Assembly (NCBI RefSeq): GCF_014642405.1
Contig: NZ_BMIN01000005.1
Location: forward strand, 20,629-84,628
DNA: 64,000 bases
DNA from: Pontibacillus salipaludis
Lineage (GTDB): Bacteria; Bacillota; Bacilli; Bacillales; BH030062
Reading direction: 5' to 3'
Each line of letters begins with the position of its first letter. Within the stretch, counting starts at the first letter, position 1. Made by a program: the position numbers and the translations under genes. The notes under the pieces were generated by a model. The model was given only the letters and a program-made list of their open reading frames with translations. It had not been told where the DNA came from and did not search any database. Positions 42,450-51,010 of the stretch are shown one piece after another.

Positions 42450-43373
42450 ATGAGTAAGAAGCCAGTCGTTGAGTTGAATCATGTAACCAAAAGGATCGGC
42501 AAGACCACCATAATTGACGATCTCAATCTGCAGGTGTTTCCTGGTGAGGTGTTTGGATTTCTTGGTCCTAATGGGGCGGGGAAGACGACGACGATTCGCA
42601 TGATGGTCGGGCTGATGGATATCACAGAAGGGGAAATCCTGATTCACAATCATAGTATAGAAGAGAATTTCGAAAAAGCAATCGCTCATGTTGGAGGGAT
42701 TATTGAGAATCCGGAGATGTACAAATTCCTTTCTGGGTATGACAATTTGGTCCATTACGCGAGGATGGTTCCGAAGAAGATCTCGAAGGACCGGATTCAT
42801 GAGGTGGTGAAGCTAGTAGGTTTAGAAGAAAGGATTAAACATAAAGTAGGGAACTATTCACTTGGCATGAGGCAACGGCTAGGATTAGCCCAAGCTTTGC
42901 TTCATTCACCTTCTTTATTAATTCTCGATGAGCCTACTAATGGCCTCGATCCTGCTGGGATTCGTGAGATTCGAAATTATATCCGTCAGATCGCTCATGA
43001 AGAGAACATGGCTGTGTTTGTATCGAGTCACCTTCTGTCTGAGATGCAGTTGATGTGTGACCGTATCGGAATTATTCAAAACGGTAGATTAATTAGTGTA
43101 GAATCCGTTAGAGACTTTGTCGGCACTTCTTCGAAACAGAAGATACGTTACCACGTGTCTCCACTAGATCAGGCGGTCGAATTGCTACGGTCTACGTATG
43201 GTTCCGTAGTAGAAAGCGTGGGGGATGGTTTCATTGATACGACCGTTTCCTATGAGGGAATTGCCGATCTGACAGAGTTATTCGTTACTCATCACATCAG
43301 GGTATATGGCATTGAAAATATTCAATCGACGCTAGAAGAGAAATTCTTAGAAATGACAGGGGGTGAAAAGTAA
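42450..43373 (+). CDS. ABC exporter ATP-binding protein (BcrA-type)
   Basis: 307 residues from ATG 42450, eight bases after GGGAGG (ATG 42444 is too close). Walker A GPNGAGKTT (39-47), Q-loop VGGIIENPEMY, signature YSLGMRQRLGLAQALL, Walker B LLILDEPTNGLDP. C-terminal extension typical of bacitracin/lantibiotic-type ABC-2 exporters. Works with the permease next door; the two-component system in the same operon suggests response to a cell-envelope antibiotic or peptide. Confidence 0.9.
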   Translation: MSKKPVVELNHVTKRIGKTTIIDDLNLQVFPGEVFGFLGPNGAGKTTTIRMMVGLMDITEGEILIHNHSIEENFEKAIAHVGGIIENPEMYKFLSGYDNLVHYARMVPKKISKDRIHEVVKLVGLEERIKHKVGNYSLGMRQRLGLAQALLHSPSLLILDEPTNGLDPAGIREIRNYIRQIAHEENMAVFVSSHLLSEMQLMCDRIGIIQNGRLISVESVRDFVGTSSKQKIRYHVSPLDQAVELLRSTYGSVVESVGDGFIDTTVSYEGIADLTELFVTHHIRVYGIENIQSTLEEKFLEMTGGEK

Positions 43374-44324
43374 ATGGTCAACATGATGAATTTAATTCAA
43401 AATGAACATATGAAGCTGTATAAACGATTAGGGACATGGGTGATGATTGGATTAATTCTCTTCGCTGTTTTGGGGTTAGGGGCCTTCACTGCTTTTATAA
43501 TGGAATCAAATGAAAACACGAATTGGAAAGAGAACCTGAAAATAGAGAATGCCCAGTTACAAAAGCAGCTAGAAGAAAGTCCTTTAAAAGGAGCGGGTGA
43601 AACGTACGTTCAGAAACAAGTCGCGATCAACGAATACCGCATTGACCAAGACATTCGTCCTGTTGAGTCCCAGTCTGTGCTTGGTTTCATGATGGACGCG
43701 ACGAACTTCACGGGCATTATTGCGCTCTTTACGATAGTGGTCGCGAGTAGTATGGTTGCAAGTGAATTTTCCTGGGGTACGATTAAGTTGTTGCTAATTA
43801 GGCCCGTTAGCCGTACGAAGATGATCCTGTCAAAATATATCACAACGGTTTTGTTTGCGTTGTTTAGTCTGGTCTTATTATTCCTATTTTCCTTTTTGGT
43901 AGGTAGTATCCTCTATGGGGTTGAAGGTGTGGGTCAACCTTACCTCGTGTATAACAATGGTAGCGTAGAAGAGACTAATATGATTGCTCACATTATTCAA
44001 TTGTTCGGATTCAATAGCGTTGATTTGCTTATGATGGTGACGCTGGCGTTTATGATTTCGACGGTTTTCAGAAGCAGTTCTCTCGCGATTGGTATTGCGA
44101 TTTTCTTACTTTTTACAGGGCCGCAGCTTACCCAATTGTTAAGCAGTTATGAATGGGTGAAGTATGTGTTGTTTGCCAATACTAATCTCCAGCAGTATAC
44201 AAATGGGACTCCATTAGTTGAAGGGATGACAATGACGTTTTCAATCACGGTATTACTCATTTATTTTGTAATCTTTACTACATTAACGTGGGTGGTGTTC
44301 AAGAAGCGCGATGTTGCTGCGTAA
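43374..44324 (+). CDS. ABC-2 type permease
   Basis: 316 residues starting directly after the ATPase stop. Six predicted membrane segments: MIGLILFAVLGLGAFTAFIM, then after an extracellular loop with coiled-coil-like WKENLKIENAQLQKQLEE: FTGIIALFTIVVASSMVA, ILSKYITTVLFALFSLVLLFLFSFLVG, LLMMVTLAFMISTVF, LAIGIAIFLLFTGPQL, MTFSITVLLIYFVIFTTLTWVVF. ABC-2 fold; substrate unknown. Confidence 0.88.
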   Translation: MVNMMNLIQNEHMKLYKRLGTWVMIGLILFAVLGLGAFTAFIMESNENTNWKENLKIENAQLQKQLEESPLKGAGETYVQKQVAINEYRIDQDIRPVESQSVLGFMMDATNFTGIIALFTIVVASSMVASEFSWGTIKLLLIRPVSRTKMILSKYITTVLFALFSLVLLFLFSFLVGSILYGVEGVGQPYLVYNNGSVEETNMIAHIIQLFGFNSVDLLMMVTLAFMISTVFRSSSLAIGIAIFLLFTGPQLTQLLSSYEWVKYVLFANTNLQQYTNGTPLVEGMTMTFSITVLLIYFVIFTTLTWVVFKKRDVAA

Positions 44325-44350
44325 TGTAGTATGTATAAAGGCGGGGTGTT

Positions 44351-45055
44351 ATGAACGGAGATAAAATATTAGTAGTGGAAGATGAGAAGGAACTTGGTGA
44401 ATTGGTGAGGGATTACTTGTATGTCGAAGGGTACACAACGATCCTCTCCCATGATGGGGAGGAGGGCCTTGCTCAATTCCATAAAGAGAAACCTATTCTG
44501 GCAGTGTTGGATATTATGCTACCTAATATGGACGGAATTGAAGTTTGCCGGAGGATTCGAAAGGAATCAACCATCCCGATTTTAATGATGAGTGCCAAGA
44601 AAAGTGACACTGATAAAATCATTGGGCTTGGGATCGGGGCGGATGATTATATTACGAAGCCCTTTAGCCCTGGTGAATTAGTGGCGCGTATCAAAGCTCA
44701 TCTGCGTCGGTATAAACATTTTTCGAATCAAAATGATGAAGAGAATCAAGACATCATGGAGTATAAAGACTTGAAGCTAGATGTGAAGCGGCATGAGTTG
44801 TATGTAAAAGGCGAGAAAGTGACCTTAACGGCCAAGGAATTTAAGTTGCTTTATGTGTTGTTATCGAATAAGGGACAGGTATTCTCCAAGGAACAACTCT
44901 ATGAGAAGGTCTGGGGGTATACAGACTTTGGGGATCTCAATACAGTGACGGTCTATATGAGTAAACTAAGAGACAAGATTGAAAGCGAATCAACGAAGCC
45001 GCAATATATAGAAACGGTGTGGGGCGTTGGATATAAATTCAACGATTCAGTATGA
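44351..45055 (+). CDS. OmpR-family response regulator
   Basis: 234 residues. Receiver domain with D-D pair VEDEKE, phospho-Asp D54 in LAVLDIMLPNMDG, and Lys in DYITKPFSPGE; winged-helix output EFKLLYVLLSNKGQVFSKEQLYEKVWGY and TVTVYMSKLRDKIE. Overlaps the kinase by four bases (ATGA). Probably binds the 11-bp direct repeats before the ABC genes. Confidence 0.93.
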   Translation: MNGDKILVVEDEKELGELVRDYLYVEGYTTILSHDGEEGLAQFHKEKPILAVLDIMLPNMDGIEVCRRIRKESTIPILMMSAKKSDTDKIIGLGIGADDYITKPFSPGELVARIKAHLRRYKHFSNQNDEENQDIMEYKDLKLDVKRHELYVKGEKVTLTAKEFKLLYVLLSNKGQVFSKEQLYEKVWGYTDFGDLNTVTVYMSKLRDKIESESTKPQYIETVWGVGYKFNDSV

Positions 45056-46449
45056 AATCTAGTTTAAAAAAGCGGCTTGTCTTTGCTTTTTTGTCAACGA
45101 TCCTTGTTCCCATTCTTGTAGCGATCTTGACTTTTTACCTTGGGGCCAACCAAATAGCGAAAGATGAGGATGAGCTGGACCAGTTATTCACAGATGTACG
45201 AAGAGAGATTCGACTGAATGAGGGAAAGCTTCCGAATCAAGACGCCTTCTACAAAGAAATAGAGTCATTGCTCGATCGTTATCAAATGAATATCACGGTC
45301 GAGGGAGAAAGAGATAAAGTCTTGTTTGATTCTAGAGCTTATAGAGAGGTAGAGGAACTGAATACCTTCTTACCTAATCTCAATACGTTTACTATTCAAG
45401 TTGCAGCGGAAGAGAATAGAAAATGGGATGTCACCATTCGCGCCAATGCCTCTCGTAGTGAACCTTTTAAAAGAATGACGGAAATTGTTCATATTCTTCT
45501 TTTAAGTGTTGGGGTTGGAGTGCTTACGTTGCTTCTGATGGTGGTCATCTGGACGACCTATATTTCTCGGACTGTGCTGACTCCTTTGAAACAGATCTAT
45601 CAGGCTACAGAAGAAATGCGGAGCGGGAATCTGGATTATCCGATTCAGTATAAGAAAAGGGATGAGATCGGGCGGTTTATCCAAGGGTTTAACGTCATGA
45701 GGCAGCATGTGAAGGATTCCTTTACGAAGCAGAAGCAATATGAAGATGCCAGGAAGCAATTGATTGCAAGCATTTCCCATGACTTACGAACACCTTTGTC
45801 GTCCATTAAAGGCTATGTCGAAGGGCTTCGGGATGGTGTCGTTCGGAATGAGGAAATGAAACAGCGGTACCTCCAAGTCATTCATGATAAAACCACACAT
45901 CTCGATCATCTAATAGAAGATTTATTCGAGTTCTCAAAGTCAGAAGCTGATCAGCTCGCAATGGAGAAAGAAGTTGTAAACGTTGCGCATTACTTTGAGA
46001 AACAACTCGCAAAATATCAATTTGACCTTCAAAAAGAAGAGGTGGAGCTAAGCTATACAATCGAAGCTCAGCCTAGGAGCATTGTCCTTGATCCTTTCCG
46101 TATAGAGCAGGTTATGAGTAACCTGATTGATAATGCGTGTAGGTATGGAAGTAATCGAATTTGGATCGACGTGCGTCCTGATCAGTCAGAACGTAATATA
46201 GTTATCCGAGTCGAGGACAATGGTCAAGGGATTGACAAAGAGGATCTTCCTTATATTTTTTCTTCCTTTTACCGTGCTGAAAAGTCCCGTTCGACAAAGT
46301 ATGGAGGGTCTGGGCTTGGACTTTCCATTGTGAAGTCGATCGTTAAAGCACATGATGGGGAGGTAGATGTGGAGAGCGAATCAGGTCAAGGGAGTGCATT
46401 TATAATTACGTTACCGTTGTATGTGAAAGGGGAGACTGTGGATCTGTGA
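45052..46449 (+). CDS. Sensor histidine kinase
   Basis: 465 residues. Two TM helices (LVFAFLSTILVPILVAILTFYLG; ILLLSVGVGVLTLLLMVVIWTTY) enclosing an extracytoplasmic sensor of about 115 residues, HAMP (LKQIYQATEEMRSGNLDYPIQYKKRDEIGRF), HisKA with ASISHDLRTPLSS (H243), and HATPase with NLIDNACRYG, EDNGQGI, GGSGLGLSI. The final residues VDL and the stop (GTGGATCTGTGA) fall inside the left end of composite repeat B. Confidence 0.93.
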   Translation: MKSSLKKRLVFAFLSTILVPILVAILTFYLGANQIAKDEDELDQLFTDVRREIRLNEGKLPNQDAFYKEIESLLDRYQMNITVEGERDKVLFDSRAYREVEELNTFLPNLNTFTIQVAAEENRKWDVTIRANASRSEPFKRMTEIVHILLLSVGVGVLTLLLMVVIWTTYISRTVLTPLKQIYQATEEMRSGNLDYPIQYKKRDEIGRFIQGFNVMRQHVKDSFTKQKQYEDARKQLIASISHDLRTPLSSIKGYVEGLRDGVVRNEEMKQRYLQVIHDKTTHLDHLIEDLFEFSKSEADQLAMEKEVVNVAHYFEKQLAKYQFDLQKEEVELSYTIEAQPRSIVLDPFRIEQVMSNLIDNACRYGSNRIWIDVRPDQSERNIVIRVEDNGQGIDKEDLPYIFSSFYRAEKSRSTKYGGSGLGLSIVKSIVKAHDGEVDVESESGQGSAFIITLPLYVKGETVDL

Positions 46450-46653
46450 CCTTTTAGGTTATTTCTATCTTGGAAATGTCACAGATACGGTGTCTCTATT
46501 ACCTTTTTGTTGCAATGGTCCGTCAAAAGGTAATAGATACGGGGCTTCTCTTACCTTTTTAAAGAGTAATACTTGGAAATGGTCACACATCATGCTGATC
46601 TCTGACCTTTTAAAGGCTTGGCGCAGATGAAAGGTAAGAGATCAACTGCTTGA
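46441..46653. repeat. Composite repeat module, copy B
   Basis: Same order of units as copy A, starting GATCTGTGACCTTTTAGG and TTATTTCTATCTTGGAAATG, through TCCGTCAAAAGGTAATAGAT, to AAAGGTAAGAGATC and CTTGAGCGG. It begins inside the histidine-kinase gene. With the two palindromes after it, it fills the 46450-46767 gap. Confidence 0.88.
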
Positions 46654-46683
46654 GCGGGCCAAGGTACCCGTCCCCTTGTCCCA
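46654..46683. repeat. Dispersed palindromic repeat, copy 10
   Basis: GCGGGCCAAGGTACCCGTCCCC then TTGTCCC; changes in both arms (GGGCC, CCCGTCC). Confidence 0.85.
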
Positions 46684-46698
46684 GGTGTAGCCGCCAGA

Positions 46699-46730
46699 GC
46701 GGGCCAAGGGACCTGTCCCCTTGACCCGGC
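46699..46730. repeat. Dispersed palindromic repeat, copy 11
   Basis: GCGGGCCAAGGGACCTGTCCCC then TTGACCCGGC; tandem with copy 10, separated by about 15 bases. Confidence 0.85.
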
Positions 46731-46767
46731 TCAAATAAAGTAAGATGATTGAGCTGAGGTGATATTT

Positions 46768-46965
46768 TTGAGTATGGAGATGTTTCTTCCTAATACAACT
46801 TCTGGAGCACTTATAATAGGGATTATTCTCGCGCTGGTCTATAGCTTATATCTTAAAAAGACCGAGTCAAAGGGATGGGGATTTACTTTACTAACCTTTG
46901 TGGTGGGAGTTATATCATGTGGTATTGGTGTCATGATTTTACAGGGAATAGGTACGATTGAATAA
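46768..46965 (+). CDS. Small two-span membrane protein
   Basis: 65 residues from TTG 46768 with GAGGTGAT upstream; GTG 46759 is in-frame but too close. Segments SGALIIGIILALVYSLYL and GFTLLTFVVGVISCGIGVMIL. Unknown; followed by a terminator. Confidence 0.55.
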   Translation: MSMEMFLPNTTSGALIIGIILALVYSLYLKKTESKGWGFTLLTFVVGVISCGIGVMILQGIGTIE

Positions 46966-46971
46966 TAAATA

Positions 46972-47003
46972 AAAAAGCGACTCTCTTTAGAGTCGCTTTT
47001 TTC
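46972..47003. terminator. Bidirectional terminator AAAAAAGCGACTCT/AGAGTCGCTTTTTT
   Basis: Strong stem flanked by A- and T-runs between convergent genes 46768 and 47003. Confidence 0.92.
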
Positions 47004-47275
47004 TATTGCAGTTCATGTCCTAGATATTGAACGTTCTTGTAATAACGACCTAGAGAGTTTGTCAGGCGTTGAGCGATGCTTTCTGCTTCTTCTAATGAAG
47101 CTTCCTCTTTTACGATAATGGATTCAAAATCGTTTTTAGCGTTTGTGTTGTGTTTGACGTTTACATAAACATCAAATGCGGAGTCATCGTCTTCTCTTGT
47201 TTCTAAATAAGAAATCGTGATCGACTGGATCGCACCTAAGTTATCAAGTTTGCTTTTTATATTGTTAAAATTCAT
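47003..47275 (-). CDS. Small acidic cytoplasmic protein, unknown
   Basis: 90 residues, ATG with GAGGTGTG upstream. Predicted alpha-beta pattern: IQSITISYLETREDDDSAFDVYVNVKHN, then a helix EASLEEAESIAQRLTNSLGRYYKN. No known motif; no partner gene. Confidence 0.6.
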   Translation of the reverse strand: MNFNNIKSKLDNLGAIQSITISYLETREDDDSAFDVYVNVKHNTNAKNDFESIIVKEEASLEEAESIAQRLTNSLGRYYKNVQYLGHELQ

Positions 47276-47430
47276 ATATACACACCTCTAATTTCAGAAT
47301 TTCATGAATGCTCATTAGTCTGCCCATTCAGCAGTTCCTTTAACTACTATACAGTAATTCATGTTATAGGCAAGCTCTTGTTTTAAATTTTTCTTTTTTT
47401 AGGCTTTAAGGAAAGCTTAAAGCTATTTTT

Positions 47431-48651
47431 TTACTTAATAATCTGAACTCGTGAAATCGAGCGACCGTCCATTTCAAGAATCTTAAATGTTAAGTTGTTG
47501 CGCTCAAGAACGGTTCCTTCTTCAGGGTGATCATCTAACTCATTTAAAATGTATGCAGCGAGTACGTCTTCATCTTCAGGAATATTCGTGTCAAAGATGG
47601 AGTTCACTTTATACAATGTGGCTTTCCCGTCACAAATGAGTTCTGTATCAGATAGTTTCTCAACAATCGCGTCATCATCCGGATCTAATTCATCCTCGAT
47701 TTCGAGTCCGATCATCGCTTCGATAATATCCTCGTGCGTAATGATTCCTTCAGTGCCGCCATATTCATCAAGCACAATCGCCATATGCTGCTTCTCGAGG
47801 CTCATCTTCCGCAATACCCACTCGACTTTTTGGAACTCATACACAATTAACGGATCATTGGAACAAAATGATTTCAGCGACTGTTCGCGGTCAGCGTCCC
47901 AGTTAAGTAAATACTTTGAATGGAAGACAGCAATGATGTCGTCCATGTCGTCGCGGTAAACAGGGTAACGCGTATAAGGGTGCTGCATCACAATTTCTCT
48001 TACTTCTTCAAATGTAGCGGTGTGAGGAATCGCTTCTACATCCACGCGTGGAGTTTGAAGCGCATCTTTCACGTTCAAGTTCTGAAAGTCGAACACGCCT
48101 TTAATTCGGTTCGACTCCTCTTCGTTAAATGTTCCTTCAGACCCTGCAATATCAATCATCGTTCGTAGTTCTTCTTTAGAAATGGATGCTTCTTCTTGTT
48201 GCCCATTTGAGAGCACATTGTTTAAGTAATCGGTCAGTTTGTTCAATAAGATGGTAACCGGTTTAAATACAATGATGAAAAAGCGAATAATCGGCGCGAC
48301 CGTTGTCGCAATACGATCAGGATAAGTAGCTGCGACCGATTTCGGTATCACCTCTGCGAAGATAATGATCGTGACGGTTAACACGGCTGAAGCAATTCCG
48401 ACATTAATGCCGTATTCGACAGCCAAGATGGTCACAAGAGTCGGCAATAGAATATTCGCTATGTTATTCCCGATTAGGATGGTGGTGATAAATTCACTAG
48501 GCCTCGAGACAAGGTACAATAATTTCTCGGCCTTTTTATCATGATTATTCGCCCTAGTCTGCAACCTCATCCGATTCGTTGCAGTTAAAGCAGTCTCACT
48601 CCCTGAGAAGAAAGCGGAGACGAAGATCAGTATAATAATCGCTATGAGCAC
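47431..48651 (-). CDS. CorC/HlyC-family CNNM transporter (MpfA/YhdP-like)
   Basis: 406 residues, GTG start with AAGGAGG upstream. DUF21/CNNM membrane domain (FVSAFFSGSETALTATNRMRL; FITTILIGNNIANILLPTLV; VLTVTIIIFAEVIPKSVAATYP), two CBS domains (about 195-325: LQTPRVDVEAIP, YTRYPVYRDDMDDIIAVFH, MAIVLDEYGGTEGIITHEDIIE) and a C-terminal CorC_HlyC domain ending ILEMDGRSISRVQII. Homologues act in magnesium efflux in bacilli; metal specificity here is inferred. An M-box is not visible upstream. Confidence 0.9.
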   Translation of the reverse strand: MLIAIIILIFVSAFFSGSETALTATNRMRLQTRANNHDKKAEKLLYLVSRPSEFITTILIGNNIANILLPTLVTILAVEYGINVGIASAVLTVTIIIFAEVIPKSVAATYPDRIATTVAPIIRFFIIVFKPVTILLNKLTDYLNNVLSNGQQEEASISKEELRTMIDIAGSEGTFNEEESNRIKGVFDFQNLNVKDALQTPRVDVEAIPHTATFEEVREIVMQHPYTRYPVYRDDMDDIIAVFHSKYLLNWDADREQSLKSFCSNDPLIVYEFQKVEWVLRKMSLEKQHMAIVLDEYGGTEGIITHEDIIEAMIGLEIEDELDPDDDAIVEKLSDTELICDGKATLYKVNSIFDTNIPEDEDVLAAYILNELDDHPEEGTVLERNNLTFKILEMDGRSISRVQIIK

Positions 48652-48789
48652 GATTTCGTTCCTCCTTATGATGTCCGTTCAAATTCATACTTCTACAACT
48701 ATATCAAAATTGGTTGTGAAAAGAAATGAAGACGAGTTGTGCGAATATTCTTCTAGAGAAGAAAGGTAGGAGTGATGGTTCTTGTTGGG

Positions 48790-49098
48790 CTAGAATAGGA
48801 GGAAGCTAAACACAAATAACGAAACGGAACCAAGTGTAATCGGATGTTTAATATACGAAAGAAAGTAAGCGGGTAGGCTCTGTACTTCGCCTGTTTCTCT
48901 TTCTCTTAAGGTGCCTAAGGAAAAGGCGGAACATACCAAGGAAACAAACAGCAAAACAATAGGAAATTGAAGGTAGTCTGTTCTCACTACTTTACGGACG
49001 GTGTACATCAGACCTCTATCTACCATGGCTTGATGGATCACATAGGCAACGCTTATTTCGATTGCGATGGTTAGGAAAACATAGATCCAGAATTTCAA
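48790..49098 (-). CDS. Small membrane protein, unknown
   Basis: 102 residues, TTG start with AAGGAGG upstream. Segments WIYVFLTIAIEISVAYVI, FPIVLLFVSLVCSAFSLGTL, ITLGSVSLFVFSFLLF. Family not recognised. Confidence 0.6.
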   Translation of the reverse strand: MKFWIYVFLTIAIEISVAYVIHQAMVDRGLMYTVRKVVRTDYLQFPIVLLFVSLVCSAFSLGTLRERETGEVQSLPAYFLSYIKHPITLGSVSLFVFSFLLF

Positions 49099-49231
49099 CT
49101 TCTTTGTTCCTCCTTCTATTTTACGGTGGGGTAAGCTTGTCTTGTTCTATATACGAAGTAAACTCGACAAAAGTTTCAATGGTTAAAAGTCATTTGATGG
49201 GCTGCAACTTAGAGTGAAGCCTCTGTAAGCG

Positions 49232-49260
49232 ATGGGACGATGAACCTGTCCCTGTGGCCC
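49232..49260. repeat. Dispersed palindromic repeat, copy 12
   Basis: ATGGGACGATGAACCTGTCCC then TGTGGCCC; the GACGATGAACC core variant is shared with copies 13 and 14. Confidence 0.85.
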
Positions 49261-49325
49261 TGGTGTTTATGAATTAACAAAGCATGAATGATTTATTTGC
49301 GAACACTTTGGTTGTGAATGAATTA

Positions 49326-49362
49326 GAAAAGGACAAACCGAAAATGGATTTGTCCTTTTTTT
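49326..49362 (+). terminator. Orphan terminator AAAAGGACAAA/TTTGTCCTTTT
   Basis: Eleven-base stem plus inner CC/GG, then TTTTT, facing rightwards with no annotated plus-strand gene before it back to 46965. It could insulate the sigma-54 promoter or end an undetected short RNA. Confidence 0.75.
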
Positions 49363-49364
49363 GT

Positions 49365-49417
49365 GGGATATAAACAGAATAAATCCCGTTAACATCCCGT
49401 TTTATCCCAGTAATCCC
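49365..49417 (+). promoter_or_regulatory. Candidate upstream activator sites (GGGAT/ATCCC repeats)
   Basis: GGGAT (49365-49369) faces four ATCCC units at 49383, 49394, 49404 and 49413, spaced 11, 10 and 9 bases, about one helical turn each and 60-110 bases before the -24 box. This is the expected location for enhancer sites of a sigma-54 activator. Confidence 0.55.
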
Positions 49418-49475
49418 TAACCGACAAAATGTGCTAAACTCGATATACGTCGAAAAATTCAGTCATTTTAAAAGT

Positions 49476-49490
49476 TGGCATGAAATTTGC
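49476..49490 (+). promoter_or_regulatory. Sigma-54 promoter of nhaC-iadA
   Basis: TGGCATG (49476-49482), four bases, TTGC (49487-49490): GG and GC 12 bases apart as in the SigL/RpoN consensus TGGCACN5TTGC. About 46 bases before the nhaC ATG. The activator gene lies downstream at 52261. Confidence 0.85.
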
Positions 49491-49536
49491 ATATAAAGTC
49501 ATAAACAAGCTTAAAAACTTTTGAGGGGGAAAAAGG

Positions 49537-50988
49537 ATGAAACAAAGACCGAGTTTTTTATTAGCGATTACGCCAATTGTATCGATGCTGCTTCTTTTAG
49601 GTATCGGGTATGGTGTATTCCATATGGAGGCAGAGCCGCTTCTTATTATTGCAGCAATTATTGCGGCTCTAGTTGGCTTAAAAGTTGGCGTGAAATGGGA
49701 AGAAATGCAGCAGGGGATTGTCGAAACAACGGCAAAAGCACTGCCGGCGATATTGATTTTAATTACAGTTGGGATTTTGATTGGGACGTGGATGATTTCA
49801 GGGACGATCCCTGTCATGATTTATTACGGAATGAAATTAATTAATCCAGATTTCTTAGTTGTAACGGCATTTGCCGTAACCGCTGTTGTTTCTGTGTTTA
49901 CGGGAACTTCTTGGGGATCAGCAGGTACGATGGGTGTTGCGATTATGGGAATTGCGCTCGTACAAGGAGTTTCCCTTCCAATGACAGCAGGTGCTGTAGT
50001 GGCGGGTTCTTATTTCGGAGATAAGCTGTCTCCATTATCAGATACAACGAATTTAGCTCCAGCAGCTGCTGGGAGTAACTTATATGAACACATTAAGCAC
50101 ATGCTTTACACCACCATACCGGCCGCTCTTGTTGGAATCATCATTTATTTCTTTGCTGGAAGCGGAGCGGCTGATGCGAGTGCAGGAGCAGATGAGAAAT
50201 TAGCTATGATGACAGAGACGTTAAATGCGTTATATGACTGGAACATTCTTTTAATTCTCCCGGTGATTATTGTTCTGGCCGGATCGATTATGAAATTTCC
50301 TACCATTCCTGTTATGTTAGCTTCTGTTATAACGGCCATTATCATTGGGGTTACAATGCAAAGCGTGACGCTCGAGAGTGCTTTTGTAGCGAGTGTAAGT
50401 GGATTTGATGTGACGATGATGGGCGGAGCTTCTTCTCTTTCTTCTATATCAGAAGATGTTTCCGGGCTGTTAAACCGTGGCGGAATGGAATCGATGATGG
50501 GCACAACGCTTATTGCCTTTTGTGCGTTCTCATTTGCGGGAATCTTGAGTAAAACTGGATCTCTTGAAGTCGTTCTTGAGAAAGTGAATGAAGTAGCGAA
50601 ATCAACAGGTAGCCTTGTTTTATCTACTGTTCTATCTTGTTTAACGATGGCGATTACAACCGGAAGCTCTTACTTATCGATACTTGTTCCAGGTGAACTG
50701 TTCCAAAAAGTGTACCAGGAACGTGGCCTTCATGCGAAGAACTTATCTCGTACATTAGAAGACTCAGGAACCGTGGTTGTGCCAATTGTTCCTTGGTCAT
50801 TAGCGGGAGTTTATATGTCTACGACACTGGGCGTTCCGGTTATTGAGTACTTACCTTGGGCGGTGATGTGTTACGTTGGATTTATTTTTGCCATACTCTT
50901 TGGATTTACAGGGTTCTCTATTGAAAAGATTACACCGTCTACACAACAGACTGCAGAAAATCAAGATCAACCACAATACAAAGCTTAA
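49537..50988 (+). CDS. nhaC: NhaC-type Na+/H+ antiporter
   Basis: 483 residues, ATG with GAGGGGG upstream. About 11 membrane segments; NhaC-family features include GTSWGSAGTMGVAIMGIA, SYFGDKLSPLSDTTNLAPAAAG and TGSSYLSILVPGELF plus LEDSGTVVVPIVPWSLAG. Exchanges Na+ for H+ or, in some family members, moves organic anions. Its control by sigma-54 and link to iadA suggest use with aspartyl peptide or amino acid metabolism; this is inference. Confidence 0.92.
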   Translation: MKQRPSFLLAITPIVSMLLLLGIGYGVFHMEAEPLLIIAAIIAALVGLKVGVKWEEMQQGIVETTAKALPAILILITVGILIGTWMISGTIPVMIYYGMKLINPDFLVVTAFAVTAVVSVFTGTSWGSAGTMGVAIMGIALVQGVSLPMTAGAVVAGSYFGDKLSPLSDTTNLAPAAAGSNLYEHIKHMLYTTIPAALVGIIIYFFAGSGAADASAGADEKLAMMTETLNALYDWNILLILPVIIVLAGSIMKFPTIPVMLASVITAIIIGVTMQSVTLESAFVASVSGFDVTMMGGASSLSSISEDVSGLLNRGGMESMMGTTLIAFCAFSFAGILSKTGSLEVVLEKVNEVAKSTGSLVLSTVLSCLTMAITTGSSYLSILVPGELFQKVYQERGLHAKNLSRTLEDSGTVVVPIVPWSLAGVYMSTTLGVPVIEYLPWAVMCYVGFIFAILFGFTGFSIEKITPSTQQTAENQDQPQYKA

Positions 50989-51010
50989 TAGATGCTGGAG
51001 GGACTAGAAA

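Noticed and set aside
47400..47428. Hairpin GCTTTAAG/CTTAAAGC beside the CorC stop
   Set aside because: The T-run is on the plus-strand side, facing into the 3' end of the minus-strand gene, so it is not a convincing terminator for CorC, and no plus-strand gene precedes it.
49383..49417. ATCCC series considered as NrdR or other known repressor boxes
   Set aside because: Simple direct repeats without the dyad of such boxes; position relative to the -24/-12 promoter fits activator sites better.
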